Positions 8,077 to 17,153 of a stretch of DNA of 49,829 nucleotides are shown piece by piece (position 1 is the stretch's first letter; every line of letters starts with the position of its first letter). The position numbers and the translations under genes are program-made. Source of the DNA: SZUA-117 sp964630795 (lineage in GTDB: Bacteria; Pseudomonadota; Gammaproteobacteria; Steroidobacterales; Woeseiaceae); assembly GCA_964630795.1 (NCBI GenBank), contig CAZVWF010000009.1:1-49829 (forward strand), given 5' to 3'. The notes beneath the pieces are model-generated. The model was not told the origin of the DNA. It was given only the letters and a program-made list of their open reading frames with translations, and did not search any database.

Positions 8077-9440
8077 GCGCGGCAGCCAAAAGAAACCCGG
8101 CGGCAATGCGCTCGGCAGCGAAAAAAGACGTGGTCTTCGGCCTCGGTAAGACAGGTTTGTCCGTGGCACGTTACCTGGCAAGAAACGATGTGGACGCGAT
8201 TTACATCGATAGCCGCGATGAGCCGCCTGGCATCGACGAGCTTCACGAGATCTGCCCGGATGCGGAGCTACATACCGGTAACGTGCCAACGGAGCTCCTG
8301 GAGGGTGCGGCACGGGTCATTGCCTCGCCGGGCATTGCAGATTCGGACCCGCTCATCATGGCTGCCCGTAAGGCTGGTGTGGATGTTGTGAGCGACATCG
8401 AACTGTTTGTCGATGAGGTCGAAGCACCGATCATCGCAATTACCGGGTCGAACGGGAAAAGCACGGTTACGACACTGCTTGCGCTGATGTGTGATGCGTC
8501 GGGGAAGAAGGTTCTTGCCGGCGCCAACCTGGGTGAGCCGGCGCTCGATCTGCTGGTCGAGGACACGCCAGATTTCTATGTGCTCGAATTGTCGAGCTTC
8601 CAGTTGCAAAGAACACGGCATCTGCCTGCCGCGGTTTCGGTGCTGCTGAACGTTTCGCCGGATCATCTCGACTGGCACGAAGATGAAGCGGAATACAGGG
8701 CCGCCAAGTATCGAATCTTCGAACAGGCGGAAGCCATCGTCTTCAATCGCAACGAAGACGATACCAAGGCGCAGTTACCGGGCAATGTGCCTGCATTGAG
8801 TTTCGGGCTGGGCGCGCCGGACCACGATGAATACGGCCTGGTATCCGATGCCGGTGATGTCTTCCTGGCGCATGGCAAACATTTGTTGCTGGCGGCATCC
8901 GATCTCGCACTTGTCGGCACGCACAACCAGGCAAACAGTCTCGCGGCCCTGGCAGCCGGCCAGCTCATGGGGCTGGACATGACCGCCATGTTGCAGATGC
9001 TGCATGAATTCCCCGGCCTGCCACACCGAATGCAGAAAGTCGGTGAGTCTCGCGGTATTCGTTATATCAATGATTCCAAGGCCACCAACGTCGGTGCCGC
9101 GATCGCTGCTGTCGATTCGGTGCAGGGTGTGGTCGTTCTGATCGCCGGCGGGCAGGGTAAGGGCGCTGACTTTGACCGCCTGGCGAAGTCGACTTGCGGG
9201 CATATCCGTGTCGCCATCCTGATTGGCGAAGACGCGCCGAAACTGGAAGCGGCATTCGCCGACCTGGCACCGACCGAGCGCGCTGCCGATATGCATACGG
9301 CCGTCCGCAAGGCGTCGGAACTGGCTGAAACGGGCGACACTGTCCTTCTGGCGCCGGCATGCGCAAGTTTTGATCAGTACCCGAATTACATGGCGCGCGG
9401 TGAAGATTTCGCCGGAGCGGTGGAGGCGTTGGCGGTATGA
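8073..9440 (+). CDS. murD: UDP-MurNAc-L-Ala:D-glutamate ligase MurD
   Basis: Adds D-glutamate to UDP-MurNAc-L-alanine. The 455-residue product carries a Rossmann-like N-terminal domain (VVFGLGKTGLSVARYL), the ATP loop ITGSNGKSTVTTL near residue 125, LELSSFQL, the FPGLPHRM segment, YINDSKATNVGAA and the C-terminal LLAPACASFDQYPNY. The first 17 or so residues are a basic extension compared with E. coli MurD; GTG or ATG starts further in (for example M12) are possible, but the ATG at 8073 makes the standard 4-nt overlap with mraY. The end overlaps ftsW. Confidence 0.96.
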   Translation: MSAAAKRNPAAMRSAAKKDVVFGLGKTGLSVARYLARNDVDAIYIDSRDEPPGIDELHEICPDAELHTGNVPTELLEGAARVIASPGIADSDPLIMAARKAGVDVVSDIELFVDEVEAPIIAITGSNGKSTVTTLLALMCDASGKKVLAGANLGEPALDLLVEDTPDFYVLELSSFQLQRTRHLPAAVSVLLNVSPDHLDWHEDEAEYRAAKYRIFEQAEAIVFNRNEDDTKAQLPGNVPALSFGLGAPDHDEYGLVSDAGDVFLAHGKHLLLAASDLALVGTHNQANSLAALAAGQLMGLDMTAMLQMLHEFPGLPHRMQKVGESRGIRYINDSKATNVGAAIAAVDSVQGVVVLIAGGQGKGADFDRLAKSTCGHIRVAILIGEDAPKLEAAFADLAPTERAADMHTAVRKASELAETGDTVLLAPACASFDQYPNYMARGEDFAGAVEALAV

Positions 9441-10639
9441 CAATCGGCAGCGTAACAATGCCTTTCCCGGTCCGCCTGAGGAGCGCGATCAAGATCGATG
9501 CGGTCCTGCTGGGGGTTTCGCTGACCTTGTTATTTGGCGGCTTGATTGTGCTGGCATCAGCATCGATTTCGGCAGCAGATAACGCGGCCAGTGATCCTTT
9601 CTACTACGTCAGTCGCCAGGCCGTGGCAGCCATTATCGGTGCCGTTGCAGGGTTTGTCTGCCTGTTTATTCCGATGACGTTCTGGCGCAGTACGGGTCCG
9701 TTGATGTTGCTGATCGCGTTCGGTCTCCTCGTCGTCGTTCTCGTTCCCGGTATTGGTTACACCGCCAACGGCAGCACGCGCTGGATCCGCCTTGGCTTCC
9801 TCAACCTGCAGGCATCGGAACTGGCGCGCCTGTGCCTGATGATTTACCTGGCCGGATACCTCGTCCGCCATAACAAGACCGTGCGCGAGCAGCTCTCCGG
9901 CTTTGCAAAGCCGATGATCGTATTGTCCCTGGCCTGTTGTCTTCTGCTCGCGGAGCCGGACCTGGGTGCCGCCATCGTGCTCTTCGCTATCGCGTTCGCA
10001 ATGATGTTTGTCGCCGGCGCACGATTACTGGACTTCTCTTTTTTCCTGGGGCTTGCGGCCGTCGGCGTTACGATTCTGACCGTTACGCGCGAGTATCGTC
10101 TCGAACGGCTGACCGGTTTCCTCGACCCCTGGGCGGATCCTTACGACAAAGGTTTCCAGCTCACGCAATCGCTGATCGCGATCGGTCGCGGTGAGTGGTT
10201 TGGCGTCGGGCTTGGGGACAGCGTTCAGAAACTCTTTTATTTGCCGGATGCGCACACCGACTTCGTGTTTGCCGTCTACGCAGAGGAATTTGGCCTGCTC
10301 GGCTCGTTTGTGATGATCGTTCTTTTCGGCGTTTTGCTCTGGCGCATCTTCAAGCTGGGCATCCGCGCCGCCAATCTCGAACGATTCTTCGAGGCCTACC
10401 TGGCCGTCGGAATCGGCACCTGGATCGGGTTGCAGGTATTCATCAACATCGGCGTCAACATGGGCCTGCTGCCGACGAAGGGCCTGACGTTGCCACTGGT
10501 CAGTTACGGACGCTCGAGCCTGATCATCGCGATGGTCAGCCTCGGCATCCTGTTCCGCATTCATCACGAACTGGAGGTCGATGGCCCGCCGCCGAATCGG
10601 CATCAGAAAGCCCGCAAGAAAGCGAGGTCGCGATCATGA
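9437..10639 (+). CDS. ftsW: Septal peptidoglycan glycosyltransferase FtsW
   Basis: SEDS-family polymerase that works with FtsI at the division site. The 400-residue product is strongly hydrophobic with about ten membrane helices. It shows NGSTRWIRLGFLNLQASELARL, the EPDLGAA motif containing the essential loop aspartate, the DPYDKGFQLTQSLIAIGRGEWFGVG segment and the C-terminal GLTLPLVSYGRSSL signature. A basic tail (KARKKARSRS) ends the protein. It overlaps murD and murG by 4 nt each. Confidence 0.96.
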   Translation: MTIGSVTMPFPVRLRSAIKIDAVLLGVSLTLLFGGLIVLASASISAADNAASDPFYYVSRQAVAAIIGAVAGFVCLFIPMTFWRSTGPLMLLIAFGLLVVVLVPGIGYTANGSTRWIRLGFLNLQASELARLCLMIYLAGYLVRHNKTVREQLSGFAKPMIVLSLACCLLLAEPDLGAAIVLFAIAFAMMFVAGARLLDFSFFLGLAAVGVTILTVTREYRLERLTGFLDPWADPYDKGFQLTQSLIAIGRGEWFGVGLGDSVQKLFYLPDAHTDFVFAVYAEEFGLLGSFVMIVLFGVLLWRIFKLGIRAANLERFFEAYLAVGIGTWIGLQVFINIGVNMGLLPTKGLTLPLVSYGRSSLIIAMVSLGILFRIHHELEVDGPPPNRHQKARKKARSRS

Positions 10640-11724
10640 GTGATCGACCGATCCTGATTATGGCGGGCGGCACCGGTGGTCACGTATACCCGGCGCTGGC
10701 GGTCGCGCGCGCCTTGCAGGCGGAGTCGCGCGAAGTAGTCTGGCTGGGCACGCATCGGGGACTAGAATCCCGCGTCGTGCCGGATGCAGGTATACCGATT
10801 GAATGGGTCGCAATCAGCGGTTTGCGTGGCAAAGGCGCTGCCACCTTGTTACTGACGCCGTTTCGACTTGCGTACGCACTGTGGCAGTCGCTCCTGGTCA
10901 TGTTCAAGCATCGCCCGTCAGCGGTGCTGGGAATGGGTGGCTTTGTGAGCGGCCCCGGCGGTCTTGCAGCCTGGCTGACCCGCCGCCCCCTCGTCATTCA
11001 CGAACAAAATGCCGTTGCTGGTTTAACGAATCGTCTTCTGGCGCGTCTTGCCCGGGTTGTGCTGCAGGCCTTCCCGGGCAGTTTTAATTCCCGAAAAGCG
11101 GTGGACACTGTCGGCAACCCGGTACGGGTCGACATCGCGGCTATCGAAGACCCGGACCTGAGACTTGCTGATCGGGCGGGCCCGGTACGCCTCCTGGTGC
11201 TGGGTGGCAGCCAGGGCGCGCTCGCGCTCAACGAGTCCGTACCTGCCGCACTGGCGTTGCTGGCCGAGGACATGCGGCCCTTCGTCAGGCACCAGACGGG
11301 CGCCGGCACGGCAGATGCAGCACGTGACGCTTACGAACAGCATGGCATCGAGGCGAACCTCGAGCCCTTTATTGAAGACATGGCCGCGGCTTATGCCTGG
11401 GCCGATCTTGTGATTTGCAGAGCTGGCGCGCTCACGGTCGCCGAATTGTCGGCGGCCGGCCTGCCCGCAATCTTTGTGCCGTATCCGGCAGCAGTCGACG
11501 ATCATCAGACGGCGAATGCCTGTCCGATGGTCGATGCGGGTGCCGCCGAGATTCTGCAGCAGTCGGAAATGACCAATGAATCGCTGGCAAGTCTTTTACG
11601 GCGATTCCTAGGGAATCGAAACGAATTGCGTACGCGTGCGAGGAAAGCACGGGCCCTCGCGGTTCCTGACTCGTTGCTGCGCATCAAAAACCACTGCCTG
11701 GCAGCGGCAGGAGCGGCGTCATGA
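10636..11724 (+). CDS. murG: UDP-GlcNAc:lipid I N-acetylglucosaminyltransferase MurG
   Basis: Peripheral membrane GT-B glycosyltransferase that converts lipid I to lipid II. The product (362 aa) starts MSDRPILIMAGGTGGHVYPALA, containing the first glycine-rich loop. It continues with GMGGFVSGPGGLAAWL, the HEQNAVAGLTNRLLA motif, the second loop VLGGSQGALALN, and the donor-binding ICRAGALTVAELSAAGLPAIFVPYP. The ATG at 10636 is clear from the family N-terminus and the 4-nt overlap with ftsW; the frame is open for 147 codons upstream but that part is antisense-free ftsW in another frame. Overlaps murC. Confidence 0.97.
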   Translation: MSDRPILIMAGGTGGHVYPALAVARALQAESREVVWLGTHRGLESRVVPDAGIPIEWVAISGLRGKGAATLLLTPFRLAYALWQSLLVMFKHRPSAVLGMGGFVSGPGGLAAWLTRRPLVIHEQNAVAGLTNRLLARLARVVLQAFPGSFNSRKAVDTVGNPVRVDIAAIEDPDLRLADRAGPVRLLVLGGSQGALALNESVPAALALLAEDMRPFVRHQTGAGTADAARDAYEQHGIEANLEPFIEDMAAAYAWADLVICRAGALTVAELSAAGLPAIFVPYPAAVDDHQTANACPMVDAGAAEILQQSEMTNESLASLLRRFLGNRNELRTRARKARALAVPDSLLRIKNHCLAAAGAAS

Positions 11725-13145
11725 TCCAGCGTATGCGCCGAATCAATTGCGTGCACTTCATCGGTATCGGTGGATCCGGCATGTCCGGCATTGCTGAGGT
11801 CATGCTGAGCCTTGGCTACGAAGTGCAGGGCTCCGACCTGAAACGCAACAGCGCGGTAAAACGACTCGAGTCGCACGGCGCCCATGTGTTCAAGGGTCAC
11901 GATGCAGCACACATCACGAAGGCGGACGCGGTTGTCGTGTCCAGCGCTGTCGATGAATCGAATCCCGAAGTGGTCGCTGCACGTGAGGCGTTGTTACCGG
12001 TCGTACAGCGCGCCGAGATGCTCGCCGAATTGATGCGTTTTCGATATTCGATTGCCGTCGCGGGCACGCACGGCAAGACCACGACCACCAGTCTCGTCGC
12101 GAGTGTCCTGGCAGAGGGCGGGCTCGACCCGACTTTCGTGATCGGCGGTCGACTCAAGAGCGCGGACGCGAATGCGCGGCTCGGCCAGGGCGATTACCTC
12201 GTCGCTGAGGCTGACGAAAGCGATGCGTCTTTCGTTCACCTGAAGCCGATGCTGGCCATCGTGACCAACATCGATGCCGACCACATGTCGACTTACGAAG
12301 GCGACATCGAGCGGCTGCGCAGCAGTTTCGTCGAGTTCCTGCACAACCTGCCGTTTTACGGCCTCGCAATCGTCTGCACTGACGACGAGGGCGTCGTCGA
12401 TGTGCTGGGTCAGGTTGGACGATCGGTTGTTACTTACGGCGTCGACAGTGAGGCCGACATTCGTGCCGAGAACATCGTCTTTGATCGTGGCACAACGTCA
12501 TTCGATGTCCTGCGCGCCGGAAGCGACACGCCACTGCCTATCACGCTCCGGCTTCCCGGCCTGCATAACGTACGCAATGCGCTGGCAACCATAGCTGTAG
12601 CGGCTGAATTACAGGTCAGCGACCAGGCTGTGATGACGGCACTGGAACAGTTCGAAGGGATCGATCGGCGCTTCCAGAGCCTCGGCGAGGTTCGCACCAG
12701 GAAAGGTACGATTCTGATGGTCGATGACTATGGTCATCACCCGACGGAAATTGCAGCGACCATTGACGCCGCGCGTGCCGGTTGGCCGGGCAGACGTATC
12801 GTGCTTGCTTTTCAGCCGCACCGATATTCGCGTACCCGCGACCTGATGGACGATTTTTCCACGGTGCTCAGTGAAGTGGATATTCTTGTTTTACTTGAGG
12901 TTTTTGCCGCAGGTGAGGATCCAGTCGCCGGCGCCGATGGTCGCGCCATTGCGCGCGCCGTTCGCGGTCGCGGCGGTGTCGAGCCGGTATTTGTGGAGTC
13001 CCTCGAAGACTTGCCCGCGACGCTGGAAGGCCTCGTTGCTGACGGCGACATCGTACTGACGATGGGGGCGGGTGACATTGGCGCATTTGCTGCCGGCCTG
13101 CCGGAATTGCTGGCGCACGGCCCGCAACTGAAGGTGCAGAAATGA
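11721..13145 (+). CDS. murC: UDP-MurNAc:L-alanine ligase MurC
   Basis: First Mur ligase; joins L-alanine to UDP-MurNAc. The 474-residue product has the N-terminal nucleotide-binding FIGIGGSGMSGIAEVML, the ATP loop AGTHGKTTTTSLVASVL, the EADESDASF motif, NIDADHMSTY, and the C-terminal DYGHHPTEIAATI and FQPHRYSRT blocks. Length is close to E. coli MurC (491 aa). The ATG at 11721 overlaps the murG stop; a second ATG 12 nt further in also fits, because the conserved part begins at RINCVHFIG. Confidence 0.97.
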   Translation: MIQRMRRINCVHFIGIGGSGMSGIAEVMLSLGYEVQGSDLKRNSAVKRLESHGAHVFKGHDAAHITKADAVVVSSAVDESNPEVVAAREALLPVVQRAEMLAELMRFRYSIAVAGTHGKTTTTSLVASVLAEGGLDPTFVIGGRLKSADANARLGQGDYLVAEADESDASFVHLKPMLAIVTNIDADHMSTYEGDIERLRSSFVEFLHNLPFYGLAIVCTDDEGVVDVLGQVGRSVVTYGVDSEADIRAENIVFDRGTTSFDVLRAGSDTPLPITLRLPGLHNVRNALATIAVAAELQVSDQAVMTALEQFEGIDRRFQSLGEVRTRKGTILMVDDYGHHPTEIAATIDAARAGWPGRRIVLAFQPHRYSRTRDLMDDFSTVLSEVDILVLLEVFAAGEDPVAGADGRAIARAVRGRGGVEPVFVESLEDLPATLEGLVADGDIVLTMGAGDIGAFAAGLPELLAHGPQLKVQK

Positions 13146-14041
13146 TGCCCGCGCTGCAGACACCCGATGCGGTCGGTGAAAGACTCGAGAACGAACCCAT
13201 GAGTCGTCACACGTCATGGCGCGTAGGTGGCCCGGCCGAAATATTCTTCAGGCCGGCCAGCGTCGATGATCTCGCACGGTTCCTTTCTGAACTCAATGCC
13301 GATGTGCCCGTCTTTTGGTTTGGGCTCGGCAGCAACCTGCTGGTCCGTGATGGCGGTTTGCCCGGCGTCGTAATTGCCGCAGCGGGTATCTTCACCGAGC
13401 TTGAACAGACAGAAGCGCTGACCGTACGTGCTGGTGCCAGCGTGCCGTGTACTCAACTGGCACGCCAGTGCATTCGCCGGGGGCTCGGCCCCTCCGAATT
13501 CTTCGCCGGGATTCCGGGTACGTTGGGCGGTGCGCTGGCGATGAACGCCGGTGCACACGGAAGCGAGACCTGGGAGCGTGTGCGGTCAGTCACCACCATC
13601 GATCGTCGCGGTGATTTGCACGATCGCACACCCGACGAGTACGAAATCGCCTACCGCAGTGTGAAGGGTCCGGCGGATGAGTGGTTCGTCGGCGCTGAAC
13701 TTCAGTTTGAGCCGGATGCGAATCCGAGTATGGATACGCTAAAGAAAATGCTGGCACGCCGCAAGGATACGCAGCCACTCGGATTACCAAGCTGCGGTTC
13801 CGTATTCCGCAATCCACCGGACGACCATGCGGCACGCCTGATCGAATCCTGCGGCCTGAAGGGCTGTCGGATCGGCGAAGCGGAGGTTTCCGGGAAGCAC
13901 GCCAACTTCATTATCAATCGCGGCGATGCGACGGCGCTCGACGTGGAAAACCTGATCCTGCACGTGCAACAAACCGTATCCGATACCACTGGCATCGAGC
14001 TTGTTCTCGAAGTCCGCGTGGTCGGGCAGGAGGCGTCATGA
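13142..14041 (+). CDS. murB: UDP-N-acetylenolpyruvoylglucosamine reductase MurB (type II-like)
   Basis: FAD-dependent enzyme that reduces UDP-GlcNAc-enolpyruvate with NADPH to UDP-MurNAc. The 299-residue product has HTSWRVGGPAEIFF, the FAD-contacting GLGSNLLVRDGGLPG, GIPGTLGGALAMNAGAHG, the YRSVKG segment and the GSVFRNP loop carrying the catalytic serine, then KHANFIINRGDATALDV. Its short length and HTS.RVGGPA motif resemble the type II enzymes (about 300 aa) rather than E. coli MurB (342 aa). Unlike in E. coli, murB here sits inside the cluster between murC and ddl, with 4-nt overlaps on both sides. Confidence 0.95.
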   Translation: MMPALQTPDAVGERLENEPMSRHTSWRVGGPAEIFFRPASVDDLARFLSELNADVPVFWFGLGSNLLVRDGGLPGVVIAAAGIFTELEQTEALTVRAGASVPCTQLARQCIRRGLGPSEFFAGIPGTLGGALAMNAGAHGSETWERVRSVTTIDRRGDLHDRTPDEYEIAYRSVKGPADEWFVGAELQFEPDANPSMDTLKKMLARRKDTQPLGLPSCGSVFRNPPDDHAARLIESCGLKGCRIGEAEVSGKHANFIINRGDATALDVENLILHVQQTVSDTTGIELVLEVRVVGQEAS

Positions 14042-15030
14042 CGGCGGCGCTGGCGGATCGACGGGTGGTTGTCGCGGATGCGTCGGATTTCGGGCGCGTG
14101 GCTGTCATGTATGGCGGTGACTCGAACGAGCGCGATGTGTCGCTTGCCACAGGCAAGGCAGTATTGGATGCGCTGCAGTCGCGCGGTATCGACGCCGAAG
14201 GCTGGGACCCGGCAGAGCGCAGCCTCATGGAGTTTGCCGGTGCCGGATTCGACCGGGTCTGGATTGCATTGCATGGTCCGGGCGGCGAAGACGGCGCATT
14301 GCAGGGTGCACTCGAGTGGTTGGAGACTCCCTACACCGGCAGCGGTGTGATGGCATCCGCACTCGCGATGGACAAGATTCGCAGCAAACGTTTGTTTGCG
14401 GCCGCAGGAGTAGATACACCGAGGTTCGTCACCCTGAACAAACCGGGTGACGCGAATATTGCTGCCGAGGAGCTCGGCTTCCCGATGGTCGTAAAGCCGT
14501 CCGGGCAGGGTTCGAGTGTTGGCATTGGCATGGTGTTCGAAGCGGGCGACCTGGCGGACGCCGTCGAACTGGCGTTGAGCTTTGGGGGGGCGGCACTCGC
14601 GGAAGCTTGTGTCATCGGCACCGAATCCACGGTGACGGTATTGCAAGGACAGGCGCTGTCGAGTATTCGGATCGAAACACCACGCGCCTTCTACGATTAC
14701 CGTGCCAAGTACGAATCCGAGAAGACCGAGTACTTCTGTCCCGGCACCGATGATGCGGAACTTGAACAACGCTTTCACGATGCGGCTGTTGCTGCGTTCG
14801 CCGCGCTCGGTTGTTCCGGATGGGGCCGGGTCGACTTCATGACCGGTGACGACGGCAATCCGCAAGTCATCGAAATCAACACGGTTCCCGGGATGACGAG
14901 TCACAGCCTTGTGCCGATGGCAGCCCGGGAAGCAGGTATCGAATTCGCCGAGCTGTGCTGGCGGGTGCTCGAAACGAGCATCGCCGAAAAGCAGGCAGTT
15001 GAAATGGGGGTGGCAGCCAATGACGCGTAA
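14038..15030 (+). CDS. ddlB: D-alanine--D-alanine ligase
   Basis: ATP-grasp enzyme that makes the D-Ala-D-Ala dipeptide used by MurF. The 330-residue product has the N-terminal VMYGGDSNERDVSL with the substrate glutamate, HGPGGEDGALQG, PYTGSGVMASALAMDKIRSK, the ATP-grasp KPSGQGSSVGIG loop with the catalytic serine, YDYRAKYES with the tyrosine of the E-S-Y triad, and the metal-binding EINTVPGMTSHSLVPMAA. About 20 residues precede the usual start, matching an ATG that overlaps murB. Its 3' end overlaps ftsQ by 11 nt. Confidence 0.95.
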   Translation: MTAALADRRVVVADASDFGRVAVMYGGDSNERDVSLATGKAVLDALQSRGIDAEGWDPAERSLMEFAGAGFDRVWIALHGPGGEDGALQGALEWLETPYTGSGVMASALAMDKIRSKRLFAAAGVDTPRFVTLNKPGDANIAAEELGFPMVVKPSGQGSSVGIGMVFEAGDLADAVELALSFGGAALAEACVIGTESTVTVLQGQALSSIRIETPRAFYDYRAKYESEKTEYFCPGTDDAELEQRFHDAAVAAFAALGCSGWGRVDFMTGDDGNPQVIEINTVPGMTSHSLVPMAAREAGIEFAELCWRVLETSIAEKQAVEMGVAANDA

Positions 15031-15829
15031 GCAAGCCCGGCGGCGCAAACAAAAACCGCAAAAGAACATTCGGATGCCGTCGCTGCCTTTCAAGGGCATT
15101 TCCATACTGCTGGCGGCGCTGGCGGTGATAGCCCTCAGTTACCACTTCAGTGCAGAGATGCTCGATCGGCCGATTACGTTGATCACGATCGACGGGCCAT
15201 TTCAGCGCGTGACCGCATTACAAATCGAAGAGGCTATCAGCGACGAGCTTGGCACAGGTTTCTTCAGCGCGAACCTCAAGACCATCCGCCAGCAAATCGT
15301 GGCGCTTGAATGGATTGATGAAGCAAAGGTGGCGCGCCGCTGGCCGGGCACCTTGACGATTAGTGTAACCGAACAGATTCCCGCGGCTATCTGGGGTGAT
15401 CGCGGATTACTGAATACCCGCGGTGACCTGTTCGTCACAGACGCACGACATGTGCCGGCTGAGTTACCGAAGCTGCGAGGACCGAAGGGTCAGTCGGCGA
15501 CTGTTGCGCAACGCTATCTCGATATCAAGGACCGCCTCCTGCCGACCGGGCTGGACGTGCGGGAAGTCGTGCTGGATGCACGCGGTGCTTGGGGATTGAC
15601 CCTGGGCAATGGCATCGATGTGCGGCTGGGACGACGTGAGGTCGACGAACGTGCGCGGCTCTTTCTCGATGTGGCAGCCAGCATCGTGTCGAGTCGCGAA
15701 GCCGAGATTGAATTCGTCGATATGCGCTACAGCAATGGCTTCACGATTGGCTGGAAGAACGGGTCACGTTCGCCCGTTGACAATACTGAACCCACAGAAG
15801 GCGGCATAGTGGCCGAGCTCCGAAATTGA
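15020..15829 (+). CDS. ftsQ: Cell division protein FtsQ
   Basis: Bitopic divisome scaffold linking early and late division proteins. The product (269 aa) has a very basic cytoplasmic head (MTRKQARRRKQKPQKN), one membrane helix at about 28-43, a POTRA-like domain beginning near LITIDGPFQRVTALQIEEAI, and the beta domain with WPGTLTISVTEQIPAAIWGDRGLLNTRGDLF, the conserved FtsQ signature. I chose the ATG at 15020, inside the end of ddlB, because the basic-helix pattern begins there. The end overlaps the ftsA start (TTGA). Confidence 0.94.
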   Translation: MTRKQARRRKQKPQKNIRMPSLPFKGISILLAALAVIALSYHFSAEMLDRPITLITIDGPFQRVTALQIEEAISDELGTGFFSANLKTIRQQIVALEWIDEAKVARRWPGTLTISVTEQIPAAIWGDRGLLNTRGDLFVTDARHVPAELPKLRGPKGQSATVAQRYLDIKDRLLPTGLDVREVVLDARGAWGLTLGNGIDVRLGRREVDERARLFLDVAASIVSSREAEIEFVDMRYSNGFTIGWKNGSRSPVDNTEPTEGGIVAELRN

Positions 15830-17064
15830 ACAAGAAAAGTGAAAAGAACCTGATCGTTGGTCTCGACATTGGAACGTCGAAGGTTGTCGCAATCGTTGGC
15901 GAAGTCAGCGAAGACGGTGAGATCGAAGTGGTCGGTATCGGTACGCATCCGTCACGTGGCCTGAAAAAAGGCGTGGTGGTAAATATCGAATCGACGGTGC
16001 ATTCGATTCAGCGTGCGGTCGAAGAGGCCGAGCTTATGGCAGGCTGCGACATTCACTCAGTCTACGCGGGTATCGCCGGCAGCCACGTTCGCAGCCTGAA
16101 CTCACATGGCATTGTCGCGATTCGCGACAAGGAAGTGAGTGACGGTGACGTGGACCGGGTGATCGACGCAGCCGGCGCTGTGGCTATTCCGGCCGATCAG
16201 AAAATCCTGCACATCCTGCCGCAGGAATTCCTGATCGACAGCCAGGAGGGCATTCGCGATCCCATTGGGATGTCCGGCGTACGTCTCGAGGCGAAAGTGC
16301 ACATGGTGACGGGCGCCGTCAGCGCAGCGCAAAACATTGTCAAGTGTGTGCAACGCTGCGGCCTCGAGGTCGATGACATCGTGCTCGAGCAATTGGCATC
16401 GAGTTACTCGGTGCTGACCGAGGATGAGAAAGAGCTTGGCGCCTGCATCGTCGACATTGGCGGTGGAACGACTGACCTCGCGGTCTTCCTCGGTGGCGCC
16501 ATTCAGCATACGGCGGTGATTCCGATTGCGGGCGACCAGGTCACTAACGACATCGCTGTGTCGATGCGCACGCCGCTGCAGTACGCCGAAGAGATCAAGA
16601 TCAAGTACGCCTGTGCGTTGTCGCAACTGGCGAACCCCGACGAAACTATCGAGGTACCAAGCGTTGGCGACCGACCGCCGCGACGGCTGGCCCGCCAGAC
16701 GCTTGCCGAGATCGTCGAGCCACGATTCGAAGAGTTGTTCGGGCTCGTGCGGGATGAGCTTCGCAGGAGTGGCTTCGAAGAGTTGATTGCAGCAGGCATC
16801 GTCATTACGGGCGGCAGCGCCAAGATGGAAGGCGCCGTCGAACTGGCCGAGGAAGTATTTCATGTGCCGGTGCGCCTGGGCGCGCCGCAGTACGTCGTTG
16901 GATTGCATGAAGTCATCAAGAACCCGATTCATGCGACCGGTGTCGGGCTATTGCTCTACGGCTACGAAAACATCATGCGCCGTGGCAATCGGGCATCCCG
17001 GGTCGGCGGCAGCATTGGTGACATGTGGAGCCGGATGAAAGCCTGGTTCCAGGGACAGTTTTGA
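15826..17064 (+). CDS. ftsA: Cell division protein FtsA
   Basis: Actin-like ATPase that tethers FtsZ to the membrane and recruits later division proteins. The 412-residue product has the phosphate loop GLDIGTSKVVAIVGE at residues 12-26, an SHV-containing 1C domain, the second phosphate loop CIVDIGGGTTDLAVF, the adenosine motif ITGGSAKMEGAVELAE, and a C-terminal amphipathic helix (SRMKAWFQGQF) for membrane binding. The start is a TTG that overlaps the ftsQ stop; no ATG or GTG precedes the conserved core, and NKKSEKNLIVGLDIG aligns with the E. coli N-terminus. Confidence 0.95.
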   Translation: MNKKSEKNLIVGLDIGTSKVVAIVGEVSEDGEIEVVGIGTHPSRGLKKGVVVNIESTVHSIQRAVEEAELMAGCDIHSVYAGIAGSHVRSLNSHGIVAIRDKEVSDGDVDRVIDAAGAVAIPADQKILHILPQEFLIDSQEGIRDPIGMSGVRLEAKVHMVTGAVSAAQNIVKCVQRCGLEVDDIVLEQLASSYSVLTEDEKELGACIVDIGGGTTDLAVFLGGAIQHTAVIPIAGDQVTNDIAVSMRTPLQYAEEIKIKYACALSQLANPDETIEVPSVGDRPPRRLARQTLAEIVEPRFEELFGLVRDELRRSGFEELIAAGIVITGGSAKMEGAVELAEEVFHVPVRLGAPQYVVGLHEVIKNPIHATGVGLLLYGYENIMRRGNRASRVGGSIGDMWSRMKAWFQGQF

Positions 17065-17084
17065 CGCATCAGTTTTATGTGGAG

Positions 17085-17110
17085 GCTTCTCCAGAAGAGA
17101 AGCAATTTTT
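17085..17110 (+). terminator. Hairpin with T-tract between ftsA and ftsZ
   Basis: GCTTCTC (17085-17091), loop CAGAA, GAGAAGC (17097-17103), then AATTTTTA. The 7-bp perfect stem followed by a T-run has the form of an intrinsic terminator or attenuator. It lies 20 nt after the ftsA stop and 50 nt before the ftsZ start. Confidence 0.55.
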
Positions 17111-17153
17111 AATCGAGTGAGACGAAAGTTCGAAACAGGGAGCGGAGACAAAT

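Noticed and set aside
13702..15105. Long open frame of 467 codons on the minus strand
   Set aside because: It is antisense to murB, ddl and ftsQ, which have clear conserved motifs. Its product shows no recognisable domain and is rich in H, R and C as expected from a mirrored GC-rich gene.
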